Origin: Wolfiporia cocos
Taxonomy: Eukaryota; Basidiomycota; Agaricomycetes; Polyporales; Phaeolaceae
Length of the DNA: 64,000 bases
Direction of reading: 5' to 3'
Assembly (NCBI GenBank): GCA_029448655.1
Contig: JACCLO010000007.1
Coordinates: 868,001-932,000, forward strand
Under the pieces are notes generated by a model. The model saw only the letters and a program-made list of their open reading frames with translations. It ran no database searches and was not told the origin of the DNA. The position numbers and the translations under genes are program-made. Of this stretch, positions 32,373-44,361 are shown in pieces (position 1 is the stretch's first letter; each line of letters starts with the position of its first letter).

Positions 32373-33040
32373 TAGTGATGTGCAAAGCCCGGCTCAAAGC
32401 TGTGAGCCGGGCCTGGCCGAGCCCCTTCACCAACAATCACTCCTTCTCCCAATCCCAATCCCATGCCCACCCCACCGACTTGAGCCGAGCCGAGCCGAGC
32501 CTTGGGGGCAGCTTACAACGGCTTAGGGCCCGGCTTGGATTGTGAGCCGGCCGTAACAGAGCCCTGAGCCGGCGGCTTTAGGCGCGCAACTGTAGCTGTG
32601 TTGTAATGAGCGAAAATAGGTCCGTTGGTACAAGATTTTGCATACTTTCATCCTAAATATTCTCAACAACCATACCATGACTTGTGACTGGTGCAGAACT
32701 TCGTAACTATTGCGATCAGGGTTGCAATCGGGGTTGTGATCGAGACCTAGATTTTTCGTCAGTGTCATGGGCAGCTATAAAAGTACATGTAGATCAGGAC
32801 AACAATAAATAGTGGACATATGTGCATTCTGAATGTGTTGTGCTGCAATTTTGAGCTGTACAAACCAATAACTTTGAGATCCTTCCTGATTGCCTATAAG
32901 CCCCGGCCTGAGCCTGAGCCGGGCCCGAGCCGGCCTGAGCCGTCAGGGAGGGCCCGGCCTGACATTTCGCTGAGCCCGAGCCCTTCAAAGCCGGGCCCAA
33001 GCCCCGGGCTTTGAGCCGAGCCGGGCTTTGCACATCACTA
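32373..33040. mobile_element. hAT-type MITE at the LINE 3' edge, TSD CCTGTGAT
   Basis: A 668-bp element with inverted ends TAGTGATGTGCAAAGCCCGG and an exact 8-bp duplication CCTGTGAT (32,365-32,372; 33,041-33,048). The ends run into arrays of GAGCCGG/GAGCCGA on both sides; the middle is AT-rich. The end sequence and duplication length identify it as hAT-like. It encodes nothing. Confidence 0.9.
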
Positions 33041-33048
33041 CCTGTGAT

Positions 33049-33715
33049 CGCTCCCATCTTCTTGAAAGCTGCGCAGCACATCGGTCACATGCCTAGAAAA
33101 TAAACTGTTCCATGAAGGTGAGGAGTACTTGACGCTTGTGCGGTTTGAGCGCGCATTCTCTCTTGATGGGTGGCGGCTTGATGTGACTCACCATTCACAA
33201 TGTGCAATATAAAAGGCATAGCATTCGTAATATCACGCCTCAGCGAAGGTTAGTGATGCCAAGACGAATGATATTAGATGTGTAACAGTCATACCCCCAA
33301 CGTACGGGACCAAATGGGGCCCCTTGAGCATATGTTCAGCGCGGTACGCTCAATGCCGAATGAAGTCGAGCGAAATCGTATTATATCTAACAAGCAAGCG
33401 GGGTGAGCATGAGGAACACGTTCACATATTTACCAGTGCACTGACTCTCACAGGCTGGGTATCGTGATGAGCGCCGTGCGTATCGTCATAAAGAGCTTTC
33501 GGTAAGCATTCCAGGTCCCTAGTTTCTCTTTGTCATCTGTCTCCCATCGGAGTTCAGTTATCAGTACTTCCATGCAGTCATGATTGCATTGAGATCACAC
33601 GGTACAGGCGCCGGCGACAAGTCACGTATATTATAGGAATAGGAGCTTGTTCCGAAGACGAGGCACAAAGTCCACTTTCTGCCGTACCGTCACTCTCGTC
33701 TGCATCCATCTAGCT
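33049..33715. other. intergenic, border of transposon cluster
   Basis: No gene, repeat or inserted element is recognised between the last MITE and the next gene. Base composition returns to that of the gene-bearing half. Confidence 0.6.
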
Positions 33716-35904
33716 ATGAGCAGAGCCTCAGACATTTATGCGCATGTGTTCAAGAGCCTAGGGTATGGTTATGCTTTGTGGAACCCCTCTTCTGACGTGA
33801 AGATTGGGGACGTGGGCTGGATCACACCTAACGGAGGATTTCAACGGCTGATGAATACGACTGGAAAGGTGAATACGGGGGCAGAGACGAATCATTACGA
33901 AATGCACCCATCAGACAAATTCGAGCCACTGAAGGTCGATAGGATGCATTTTGACGAACAAGCAGCATTCGAACTGCTGCCCTCACAGGACGTCTTGCAG
34001 GCTGGTGAAGGCTTCGAGTTGAAAGTTGAGGCCAGCGCAAAGGGGTACGTCGACATGCATCTATGATAAATCACATTGAACTGAGATCTAAGCTGCGCAG
34101 AGTTGCCGGGACGAAGGTAGAAGTTAAGTTGAAGAAACAATATGCACGTGGGGCATGCCTTGTCATTCCCGGAGGTAGAACTCGTAGCAGGGCCCTCCGA
34201 GTCAGCAAGGATCATATTAACCAATATATCAACAAACACTACGACAGCTGGTGCCGTATGCTCGAAATTAACAGAGCAGAGGCCAAACCGCATGATCTCA
34301 TCTTCGTTATGGGTTGGATCAAGTGTCCCACCTGGCTTGTCGCATCATTCGAGCACACATCGGAAAAAGGGGACCTCAGAGTGACAGCAGGACACAAAAA
34401 TTTGGCCACACTCACTATTAGTGCATCTGGCAGCTATGAGAGCTCTGGTCTTCCGATATTCAACATTCCCCCACCCGAACTCCAGACTACAGATAGACAC
34501 TCTGATCAATGCATCTTCCTCGATCCCTACCCCGTTAGGAAGAGGCCATCATTGCTACGGATATTACGGAACCCCAAGTTGGATTCATATGAGCCAAAAC
34601 TGCCGGCTGCAGATTCGCAGGTGGATCGAAGGGGAACGATCTCCCAGGTGTCCCCACTTCAGATTGTGCTAGAGGACGTGGGAGAGGATAAGATCATGGA
34701 CAGAGGCCGGGAAGCTAGAAGGAAGGAGGTGGCTAGAAAAAAGTTGGTTGTCCAGGATGGAGATAGAAGGCCTCAGAGTCTGGAGGTGGAGGAAGAGCAG
34801 CCGGTGCAGAAAAATGGATGCCCGACGAGACCCGTCCATAAGGACGTAGAAAGAGAACAGCGCGGCGCTGTAGTGGGGAAGCCGCAGGAGAGGAAGGATC
34901 AGCGGATGGAGGTGCAGGCGAAGCATGCTCACGAGGTAAGCACGCAGGTGAAGGGTCCTGCAAAACAATCGCGCGAACAGGACGGAGTACGTATGCCCCA
35001 GAGCCAAGGAGTAGGAAGAAAGCACGGAGAGGATGGAAAGACGGAGAAAGCAAAAGGTTCGGCAATCAAGCGTGATCACGGGGAGGCGGAGAGAAGACAG
35101 CAGCACAGGGATGGAACAAGTAAGCCGCAGGAGCGGAAGGACAAGCAGGCAAATGCACAGGCAAAGTATCCTCAGGAGATCAACGAAAAAGCCAAGGGTT
35201 CTGCGAAACAGGCGCATGCCCAGGACGTCGCACGAAAGCTCCAGGGCCATGGAGGGGAGAAAAAGCTGCCGGTGCGGGGAAGCGGATCAGCTATGAAGCC
35301 TGCTCACAAGGGGGTGGATCGGGGGCGACAGCATAACGAGGTAGTAGATAGCCTGAATCACGAGCATGGAAGGCAGCATGAGAGGGACAGGGGGCGCGAG
35401 AAGGACTGGAATCAAGAGAGGGACAGGAACCACGAGCAGGACGGGAAGCATGAGAGCGGCAGGAAGCATGAGAAGGACAAGAGTCGCGAGAAGAATGGGC
35501 GGAATGAGAAGCATGAGAAGGACAGACAGCACGAGAGGGACCGAAATCACGAGGCAGACAGGAAGCACGATACAGACAAGAAGCACGAGATGGAGAGAAG
35601 GCACGAGGGGGGCAGGCAGCACGAGAAGGACTGGGATCACGAGAAGGACTGGGATCACGAGAAGGACAGGAAGCACGAGAAGGTTGGTCGGTATGAACGG
35701 GACGGAAAGCTTGAGAGAGAGAGAAAGCAGGAGAGGGACAAGCCGCGCGTATCGGATCCACGTCGAGACCGCGACGAGCGACGGCGCGAGGATGGTGGCC
35801 AGAAAAAAGTACAAGGCGATGAACCCCACCGTCATGACGACGCTCATGCGCACGACCGAGAACCGCGCCAGACAGCCGCAGAGCGCAAGCCTCGACGGGT
35901 TTGA
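33716..35904 (+). CDS. Agaricomycete hypothetical protein with charged repeat tail
   Basis: Two exons. Exon 1 starts at 33,716 (MSRASDIYAHVFKSLGYGYAL) and ends at a GTACGT donor at 34,045. The acceptor is at 34,085 or 34,100; both keep the frame, and the 56-bp intron ending GCGCAG is preferred. The N-terminal part (GYALWNPSSDVKIGDVGW, later GACLVIPGG, HYDSWCRMLEI, HDLIFVMGWIKCPTWLVASF) matches a large mushroom-specific family of unknown function, as I recall it. From about 34,680 the protein becomes a long Lys/Arg/Glu/His-rich tail. It ends in some twenty short units of the form R-K-H-E-K-D, at about 35,340-35,740. The tail is predicted to be disordered or coiled. A start at 33,647 is also open, but it adds residues without family resemblance. 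Confidence 0.75.
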
Positions 35905-35984
35905 CGGTGCATGGACACGACCAGCAATTAGTATGGTGAGAGGTTTCCAGTTCGTATTGTGATGCAGATCAAAGTTGACATAAT

Positions 35985-36620
35985 GATCGATATCGTTGTA
36001 TATATTTATAGATTTTGCAGTTTGCTGATGTCTGCCTCGAGTCGTACTTCGATGATGCATGTCTTGCTACTTGAGTCTTTCCGATTTCATCCTTCACCGT
36101 AACCGTATATCCAGCTTGATTGTAACTGTAATCTGATAGATGACTGGCATGTGCGGTTTGACGGCGATGCCCAAGATCAATCAGAGAGACAGAGCCTAGG
36201 AGAGGTACGTGCACGATATGGATCGCAAATTAAAGGAAGCAGTGCACCGATTCCGTAGCCACTCAATGTTCCTCGCTCTGATGTCATGATCCGCTCTGCT
36301 AGGCTGATCAGCTTCGAGCGCGAATCCAGAGTTGCTTTCGTCGACATTCATCGGCATGTCGATATACACAGCTGGAGCACAGCTGCGCATATTCTGGCAC
36401 GCATACAATTTAGCAGTCGATGATCGTTTCCGATCACTGTGGATACAAAAGTGCATTCAGGATAATTGTTCTGGGTATGTATTATATGAGATGAAGCAGG
36501 TATGAGACAGTACGAGAAAATCTCGAAAACACCAGCGGTACAGGAGCATTGACGAGCATACAGTAAGGGAGCGGTATCAATGAGCGACAGCGGTGGGTCA
36601 TGCAATGGCATTGTCAGCAA
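35985..36620 (-). CDS. possible small hypothetical gene
   Basis: Overlapping minus-strand reading frames suggest two or three exons: MPLHDPPLSLIDTAPLLYAR near 36,610, then AVYIDMPMNVDESNSGFALE (36,280-36,360), then VSLIDLGHRRQTAHASHLSD (36,080-36,190). Splice donors and acceptors near 36,420-36,470 and 36,200 would be needed to join them. No family is recognised. It may be a decayed gene or chance. Confidence 0.25.
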
Positions 36621-36770
36621 CGTATACGCCCTTCAATACGAGCTGAGGACGCACGATTACACGGAAAACTCTACACCACACGAGCACTTCACGCGGCCGT
36701 CCATCCTGTGGGAATGACGGCGTCAGTTCACTAGCACCACCTGTAACACTCACGCGCATGCGCGCACCTA

Positions 36771-37287
36771 GAGGTCCTCGCCGACGCTAGACACTTCGTC
36801 CGCAGCATCGTCCAGCGTCACAGTGACCACCTCGTTCGTGCCGTCGGTAACGTCGCTTACTCCGTCCGCCGCGCCATTAACCACGTTCCCGACGGTGCTC
36901 GTCGCGCCCTCGACAACACTACCGACATCCTGGCGCCTGTGGAGCGCATCGCCGACCTCGTCGCCCACCGTGGACACCTCGTCCGCCGGTGATGTCGCCC
37001 ACGCCGTTCCACACGCCGTTTATGGCGTCGCCCACGGTGGAGACCATGCAGTCGACGATGTCCCCAACGTCAGACTGCTGCTTGCGGGGCAGGGCGGGGC
37101 GGAGGGGAAGCAGGTGGGGATCCCGGTGGGGTAAGCCCCGCCGACGCCGGCGGGGAAGCTGACGCGGTTGTCTAAGGCGCTCGGGTCGCCGAACTGGGGC
37201 GCACGCTTGGTGGGCGCTCGGGGAGCGGCGGAGACGCAGAGAGTGCACGCGACAAGCGCGATGAGGGTCGAATATGTGCGCATGGTG
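36771..37287 (-). pseudogene. frameshifted secreted repeat protein, paralogue of 40,925 gene
   Basis: From 37,287 the minus strand reads MRTYSTLIALVACTLCVSAA, a signal peptide nearly identical to that of the gene at 40,925, then a KR site in APTKRAPQFGDPS. The repeat-like part continues in other frames: SDVGDIVDCMVSTVGDAING, then STVGDEVGDALHRRQDVGSV, and VVTVTLDDAADEVSSVGEDL to a stop at 36,771. A GT-AG intron could explain the first frame change, around 37,080-37,150. The second (near 36,985) looks like a single-base indel. It is called a pseudogene because of that second shift; a sequencing error is the alternative. Confidence 0.5.
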
Positions 37288-37289
37288 TT

Positions 37290-40200
37290 TCTGGGATAGA
37301 GCAACGAGCGAAAGAACGAACGGTTTGGAGAGGCGGTCCGGTGTGTATGATGAGGCGGAGGAGAGGCCGGGGCAGTCTGTAGAAGTGCTCGCAGCGCAGT
37401 TCAGCTTTTGTGCTGTCTGCACCCGCTCGCATCTGCGTTGATGGCGTTATGCGACTTTGCGAAGATGAGCAGCTGATTGCTCCGGGAACCAGAGGAGGAT
37501 GAACATTGCTCGAGACGGGTGTTCGCACCTTCTTCGAGATTGGATGCTGGAACGATTGTGCACCGTGTCGCCGCCGTTTGCGAATAGGACGCTGCAACCA
37601 CCGCTCGTGAGTCGATGGCCACCCGCATGGATACGAATGTATTCACCCAGCGCACGCCACAGCGAGTGGTAATATTGCTGACAGTCCTCCTGCCCAATAT
37701 GGCCGTGCTGCGACCAGCTGCGATGCTCGACCGAGGAGGGCCATGTCGGTGCCGGCAGGGATCCCACGTCACGCCCCGCAGATTGCCCCGCGAAGGTGTC
37801 TGCATGACGTAATTTCTTGCATACCAACGTCGAAGCGAGCCTTTGTGGCACGTCGCTGCCCGATCCGGCGCATGGTGCCTTCTCGCTCCCAGACAATGTC
37901 GCGAGCAAGGGAACGCGCCAGGGCTGGTCTTCAGCTTCCCAGCCTCGAGAGCTTGAACGCCCGCGTATAGCGCTGTCGCGTTCAATAATGAGCCTTATTT
38001 CCGATACAGAGCATCTCCGACTCTGCGCCGCAACGTCTCCACCTATGCCCACTAAGGACGGGGTCCATATACCACGCCGTGGTACGCACTTGCGAAGAGC
38101 GGCACATGTCAGCGCGATCGATATCCCGCCTAACGGTATTCCTGCGGCATCGCGAGTAATACAATAGAGCCGATTATCGGATCATACGCGTTATACTGAC
38201 GGGCGAGGAATGACGCCGACGCCACAATAGTGAAGCACGCACCACGAATCTCCAACGCCAGACGCATGTGTTGCAGCTGTAGAGCACCGCGGCCGCAGCG
38301 GTCAACGCTGGCACCTTACCGTTGGCCAGACGTATCAGGTCAACGTTTACTAATTTTCGCTCTTGTGCATTTAACACTTTGTGCTCTTTACAGTCCCTTC
38401 TCGCTTGCCGGTCAAATCGGCCCATACATTGACACTCGCCGCGCTGCTGCTGCTTTGAGCAATCAGGCTGCCTGTAGCCGTGTGGCACAGGTACTGAATC
38501 TCAGGAATTCAACATGAGCCTTAATACCTGTCCAACACAGCTATGGTTGCCTGAATCAGTAGCTGTGCGGCACTGATTTGCGGCGCAACAAGCGTCGATG
38601 CGTCGGTCGACATGGCCGAGGGCGAGAAGGGGCCGTGTCGAACGCAAACTGTCAAATGCAAAGTTACAAAATGCGAATTAATGCTTGACCTGATACGTCT
38701 GACCGTACACATCCAGCTTCGGGATATGGACGGCATCGAGCTTATGCCTGTACAGTGTGGCTGAAGTCCACGCATATGTACGCACCACTATGTCCACGCG
38801 CTTCCCGGAATCACCCGCGTCTATTTCGTGGTCAATTGCCGTGTAATCCGCGCATTGCGACGCGCCCGAAGGCTCCGAACGCGACCTGGCTCGCTGCTCC
38901 AAGGATGGATTTACCGCAATAATAAGACCTTCCCGCAATCCACATCATGTTTGTAACAGGATTTATGCGAGTCATGCTCGCTGCATGTCGGTGTTTGCAA
39001 CAGCTACGCCACATTATTTAACGTGTGAGTTGCGCGAGCTGCAAGGATGCCTCTTCCTATCAGTGCAGATAGGCGAGTCTACCATCGACGTGCGAACACG
39101 CCGACCGTGAAAACTGGAATCACGTAAATTGCGCCGACACAGGCATGCGGCCCTGCAAGCTCGAGTTGAGCAACGTCGTTAGACGGTGGTCAAGCACCCT
39201 CTGTATCACGCGGTGGTGCGTCGAGCAACAATAGGCACCGCACAGGCCGACGGAATGATGGGTGCCGTAAGACACTGATCATGCGGGTTGCACCTCTGCG
39301 TGCATAGCGACGTCTCTCCAAAGAAGCTATCAGCATTCAAGCGCCACGTGGCGGGTGTGTGGAGTGACAACGGAGGGGGAACGCCCGGTACTCGTGTAAT
39401 GAAACAGTTTGTTGGTTCGCAGATGGGACTCGCAACGAACAGAGGGCGGGAGATGTTGCGCAGAGGAACTAGACATGGATAAGAGAGGACGCGATGCTAC
39501 GAGCGACCAAGATGAGCTTAGAGGGCAGTAAAAGACCGGATCAAGATAAAAGTCTAGTATGAGTAGCTTGTGGCACTAGATGAGTCAGAGGGTATGCAGC
39601 AAGAGACTGCACCGTCAGGCGTGGTCCTGCGTGAGGCCGGAATGTACCGCGAGTTAGAATGACCTGCAACGGTACGAACTATTTGTGGTACCAGAGAGAA
39701 GTCAAACAAAAGCAAGATCCCAGGAAGAGTCGGGGTCACCTAACGATAGAGCTGGAAGCAGGATTTTATTGACGTACGGAAGACCTTACGTAGAGTGCTA
39801 CTAAGACTCATTTTAGCCAAGCTTTGACACTGTGCGCGCATGAAGACACGAGAGTAAGATTGCGGATGCATTGGTGTACGCGCTTCGCCTGCCGTACAGC
39901 CTGTACTAGAATGTCAGACTATGCGCAGGCGACGTCCGCGGACACGGCAGACAGTAGCAGAAGCTTTGCACCTTCAGTATCAATGATGGCTGAAGCAGAG
40001 TGCGCAGTATATTTGAGCACACCAAAGGACTTACGAACTTCCAAAGTTAGAAGGAGATGGGCGCTTGGGATCGGCGATCCGATCTATATTCTGGTCCACC
40101 TAGATATGTCATTGTGTTCGGCGTCTTCAGCTTCAAGCCTCTTGCTCAAGTACTGATCAACATGTCCTACGTCTAATCCCCGTAACTGACTATTGTCAGA

Positions 40201-40780
40201 TGTCACCCACGTCAAGCTTAAGCCTTACCCACATGACCATGGTCTATGCGGTTCCCTCGGCGCCACTTGAATAGCGTGCTGTGGCGAAATCCTCACGAAC
40301 AGTAATGTGTCTCACTTTGTCTGTCCGCCTAAGAAACTCACACGGATAATCAATTATAACTCCACAAAGGCAGCCCTAAATCTGACTTGCGCTCGCTCAG
40401 TAAGCTCGGTACATCAATTACGCTCCACCTTCTAGTGCTCAGAGAGATGGTGCGGTTGCTATGGGCGTGTGAACAACCTCTAGAGGCAGCGCTTTTCGAG
40501 GGTCAACCCCCTCGACTTTGAAAGTGCTCAATCCCACCCATAATACTGAGCTTGCGCATCAGCATTCATACAATAACGCAGCGATCGGCTCCGATGTGAC
40601 AGTGGCGGGAGGAAGTATGATGGCCAGTCGCGCCACATGCTATTCCTGATGGAAAGTGCAAGCTGGCATGGCAGATCAAGATCCGAGCCCATCGCGTACA
40701 GAGTAGCTCCGCTCCCACATCATCACCTTCTTTTCCTATCAGCGTCCACGAGAAGTTTATTGCGCCGATGTGCCGCACAG
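37290..40780. other. 3.5 kb without a recognisable gene
   Basis: Open frames occur on both strands, some near 200 codons at 37,400-38,050. They overlap each other in opposite directions, lack conserved motifs and do not show splice-linked continuation. No transposon ends with target duplications were found. It may hold a lineage-specific gene or regulatory DNA; nothing supports a specific call. Confidence 0.4.
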
Positions 40781-40788
40781 GCCAACGC

Positions 40789-40795
40789 ATAAAAG
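40789..40795 (+). promoter_or_regulatory. TATA-like box of secreted repeat protein gene
   Basis: CATAAAAG about 130 bp upstream of the start at 40,925, in the position expected for a strongly expressed fungal gene. Confidence 0.35.
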
Positions 40796-40924
40796 CTGCG
40801 CACTGCGACGGTTCTCTTCGTATACTGCTCTGGCGGTCTTTGAACCTCCCGCTCTGTCAATCGCCTACCGCTCTCTCAAATCAACTCAGTCATTCCTTCT
40901 TCCATCACATTCACTAAAGAAAAC

Positions 40925-41845
40925 ATGCGCACTTTCTCGACCTTCGTCGCGCTCATCGCATGCGCCCTCTGCGCATCCGCAGCGCCCCTCTCATCCAAGC
41001 GCGCCCCGCAGGATCTGGCAAGCAACGTTGTTGGAGGAGCCACCAGTACAGCTGGCGACGTCGCATACAACGCGGTTGGGGGCGCTACAGACGCGCTGAA
41101 TGGTGTCGCTAGCACTGCTACCACGGCTGCTGGAGACGTCAGCGACGATGTATCCGGTGCAGTAAGCAAGAGGCAGGACCCAGGCAGTTTCGTGTCTGGC
41201 GTCAGGGGCACCGTCGGAGACATTCTGAACACCACGGCTACCGGCGTCGCGGATGGAATCGGGTCGATCGCCGTAGGAGCCGTGCAGGACGTGGGGGAAG
41301 AGGTTAGTAACGTAGGACAGGATCTCCGAAGGAGACAGAACGTGGGCGGCGTCGTGTCTGGTGTTACAGGCACCGTCGGTGACGTACTGGACGGCGCGGC
41401 AACCGGCGTCGCAGATGTCGCTTCTGGTGTCGAGTCGACCGCCGTAGGAGCCATACAGGACGTTGGCAACCTGGTCAGCAGCGTAGGACAGCAGCTCCGC
41501 AGGAGGCAGGACGTGTCCGGCGCCGTGTCTGGCGTGACAGGCACCGTTGGAAACGTCCTGAACGGCGCAGCAACCGGCGTCGCGGATGTCGCTTATGGAG
41601 TTGGATCGACTGCCGTTGGAGCCGTGCAGGACGTGGGAGACGAGGTTAGCAACGTAGGAGAGCAGCTCCGCAGGAGGCAGGACATCGACGAAATCCCGGG
41701 AGACGCGCTCGAGGTTGTTGGAACTGTCGGGAACGACGCCGCCGGCATCGCCTCTGGCGTCGTGAATGCCGTCGAGTCGACCGCTACCGGTGCCGCTGGC
41801 GGAGCCGTGAATGCAGTCACCACCGTGGCTGGTGGCGTACTGTGA
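40925..41845 (+). CDS. secreted Kex2-site repeat protein (KEP-like)
   Basis: 306 aa without introns. MRTFSTFVALIACALCASAA is a clear signal peptide; SKRAPQ follows. The rest is three similar repeats of about 57 residues plus a diverged fourth. Each starts after a dibasic or tribasic site (KRQ, RRRQ, RRRQ, RRRQ), at about residues 80, 134, 191 and 248. Each repeat has VSGV-GTVG-(V/I)L, then ATGVAD, then AVGA(V/I)QDVG...VS-VG. Gly, Val and Ala dominate and there are almost no aromatic residues or Cys. In fungi this layout (signal peptide, repeats separated by KR/RR sites) is processed by the Golgi protease Kex2 to release peptides, as in the Ustilago repellent Rep1 or other KEP proteins. The peptide function is unknown. 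The divergent broken paralogue lies 3.6 kb to the left on the other strand. Confidence 0.8.
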   Translation: MRTFSTFVALIACALCASAAPLSSKRAPQDLASNVVGGATSTAGDVAYNAVGGATDALNGVASTATTAAGDVSDDVSGAVSKRQDPGSFVSGVRGTVGDILNTTATGVADGIGSIAVGAVQDVGEEVSNVGQDLRRRQNVGGVVSGVTGTVGDVLDGAATGVADVASGVESTAVGAIQDVGNLVSSVGQQLRRRQDVSGAVSGVTGTVGNVLNGAATGVADVAYGVGSTAVGAVQDVGDEVSNVGEQLRRRQDIDEIPGDALEVVGTVGNDAAGIASGVVNAVESTATGAAGGAVNAVTTVAGGVL

Positions 41846-43158
41846 GACAGCTTGATAAGGGCATCGCGAGCGTTGCGGCGGACGTCTCATCGTTCGAGGC
41901 AAGTACCTCTCATGCGTAAAAATGATATGCTAAATGGTGCTGACCTTGGAGTCCCTCTAGATCTGCTTTCGCTCACTTACCTTGATAGTGTATCCATCGC
42001 CGCACAATCTTGAAATCTGAGACTGGCCTTATGGGGTCTTCGCCTGACACCATAATTCCGGAGGAGTCTTTATACCTACTGTAACCCTTCGTTTTGTTGC
42101 TCTTTTCCATCATCCAGCTCGTGTCTACTTGCTCGTGTACTCGCAAACCCAGTCGCGGGTCCCTTTGTCATTCTACAAAACCTAGCGTGATTCTCGCTTT
42201 CCATGTTACTGCCGTGAGCGCACCGCTGGCATTGCGTGCGTGCGTGTTAGAAACTGTATTCAGGCGATTCGATTGGATCGAAAGTGGCATGATACGTGCG
42301 TTATTTTCAGGCCGGTGTAGGATGACAATCAGAAGAATCAAGGAAAACGAGCGTTGCGTTGCATCTGCCGCACCATTGGTCGCACTGGCACGCGTAATGA
42401 TTATCATCAAACCACAGGTTTGGTGGATGATAACGAGTGGCTATGACTTTGTCATCTCGATGCGCCATAGAAGAAAAGTTACGAAGCTCACCACTTCCCT
42501 TCTAATAACAAAGTCGCCGCGCCACCTGCAAACTGGCATTATGACGGAAACGCGGCGCATCGAATCACTCCCTGCGTCTGTATCCGCGACAGTTGTTGAA
42601 GTGCACCATAGAAGACCGTGGCATACTCGTGCTCAGCTCGTGAACCACCAGGAAACGGGGGATGTACCGCACTATGCATCTTCGTGCATGCGCTAAAAGA
42701 GAAGTCATGCTCTCAGAGAGACTGATGTGAGATCATAGCAGTGACTGGAATTGGGAGATTGGGCTCGCCGCTTGCTATGGCTGCTTCGGGAGTGTACTAC
42801 GGAAGTAAGCAAAAGTTGATAACGGGTACGATGTCAATCACAGTCAATGCTCGAAAGTGACTGCTCTGCCTCGTCCCGCCATCCACAAGGAATCTTGTAT
42901 TGAGAATGCTATTTAACAGCTTACGAACGAGTCCATGGCGCCTCTGAGATAGCAGTCAAGCACGGGCAGGACTTAAGCTTACCGGCTCACGGTAACGATA
43001 CATGCAACATCAGCCAGGGCGTTACGCGACGCGTCACTGTCGCGCTCTGCTGCTTACGTAAAGCGCGTCGACGCGCGTCCAAGTCCAAGCGACGTAAGCT
43101 CGACAAGCACCATCCTCCTCACGCCCACTCGTCAACTGCGTATCCTCCACTATCTGCC
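41846..43158. other. intergenic, no gene seen
   Basis: One plus-strand open frame (42,094-42,696) has no conserved motif, no intron signals and unlike codon use. Nothing else is supported. The last 100 bp, GC-rich with several GCGTCGACGCG-like boxes, presumably hold the PRE4 promoter. Confidence 0.5.
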
Positions 43159-44361
43159 ATGGATCACTTCCCGACTAACTGGGGCCGCCCTGTACGCAAG
43201 CATCACCGTCTGCATCGATTACTCTGCTTACCAACCAGACTGTCTAGCGTAACGAGTTGTACGACCAGTACAACACCTTCCCTCTCCACCACCGCCCGGC
43301 CAACGCGCAGAATGCTTTCGCTGACGGCGTACAGCGCACACAGTGCGCATTCTACTTACCTGGTCTGAACTATGGTAACATCTTGCTTCAGACAACCTAT
43401 TGTCACCGGTACGAGTGTCCTCGCGATCCAATACCAGGACGGCATTATGATGGCCGCCGACAATCTCGGTGCGTGCCCTATCTTGCGCTCTATCACTCCT
43501 GCACATATCCCAATTCGCACTCTATAGCATCCTACGGCTCCCTCGCGCGCTTCAAGGACATCCAGCGGCTGCAACCCGTTGGTACGCGCACCATCGTCGG
43601 TGCATCCGGAGACATGTCCGACTTCCAGTATATTCAACACATCCTCGACGAGCTTACGACAGAAGAATTTACCTACGGCGACGGACACGATCTCGGGCCT
43701 GCCGAGGTGCACGAGTACCTGGCGCGCGTCATGTATGCGCGCCGCTCGAAGATCAATCCACTCTGGAACGCACTGCTAGTGGGTGGTGTGGAGAATGGGA
43801 AGCCGTAAGTTCCAACAACCATCAGCTAACACTCTCCTGTGTATAAAGCTGAGGGGCATATTGCGGTGTCGGTGGTTTAGATTCCTTGCTTATGTCGATC
43901 TACTCGGCACAACGTACAGCGCACGCTCACTCGCAACCGGGTACGGCGCGCATATCGCAATTCCGCTCCTCCGCACTGCGGTCGACAACGCTTCGCAATT
44001 GCTCACTGAGGAAGAGGCGCGCACGCTACTCACTGATTGCATGCGCGTACTTTTCTATCGCGACGCACGTAGTTTGGACAAGGTGCGCGCTCGTTCACAG
44101 CTACCTAACCCTTCTCTCCTTCCTCTTTCCCCCTTCTTCCATATCGAACACATTCGCCTTTGGCCATCCTCCGCACCCGTTCCTGATATCGCCCATACAT
44201 CCGCTGAAATACTTGCGATATCATGCTGATGAACTCCATCATGATAGTACCAAATTGCGACTGTAACATCCGCAGGGGTAAGCGTGTCGGACCAACTCAA
44301 ACTCGACACGAAGTGGGACTTTGCAGAAGGCATCCGCGGATATGGCTCCCAGACGCAATAG
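43159..44361 (+). CDS. PRE4: 20S proteasome subunit beta-7 (PSMB4 type)
   Basis: Six exons (43,159-43,191; 43,248-43,342; 43,392-43,468; 43,528-43,804; 43,881-44,082; 44,248-44,361) join in frame to give 265 aa, close to the 266 aa of yeast Pre4. The start MDHFPTNWGRP leads to NAFADGVQRTQQPIVTGTSV, the propeptide junction of this subunit. Next come GIMMAADNLASYGSLARFKD, GASGDMSDFQYIQHILDEL, MYARRSKINPLWNALLVGGV and FLAYVDLLGTTYSARSLATG. Pre4 is a structural, non-catalytic beta subunit of the core particle; the catalytic Thr is not expected in this position. All introns are GT-AG, 49-165 bp. No inactivating change is seen. It acts in cytosol and nucleus in ubiquitin-dependent degradation. Confidence 0.95.

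Noticed and set aside
37401..38052. Two overlapping minus-strand frames of about 200 codons
   Set aside because: They overlap plus-strand frames of similar size, with no conserved motif, no clear splice links and biased composition.
42094..42696. Plus-strand frame of 200 codons
   Set aside because: No family resemblance, no introns in an intron-rich genome, and a Cys/Arg-rich composition typical of chance frames.
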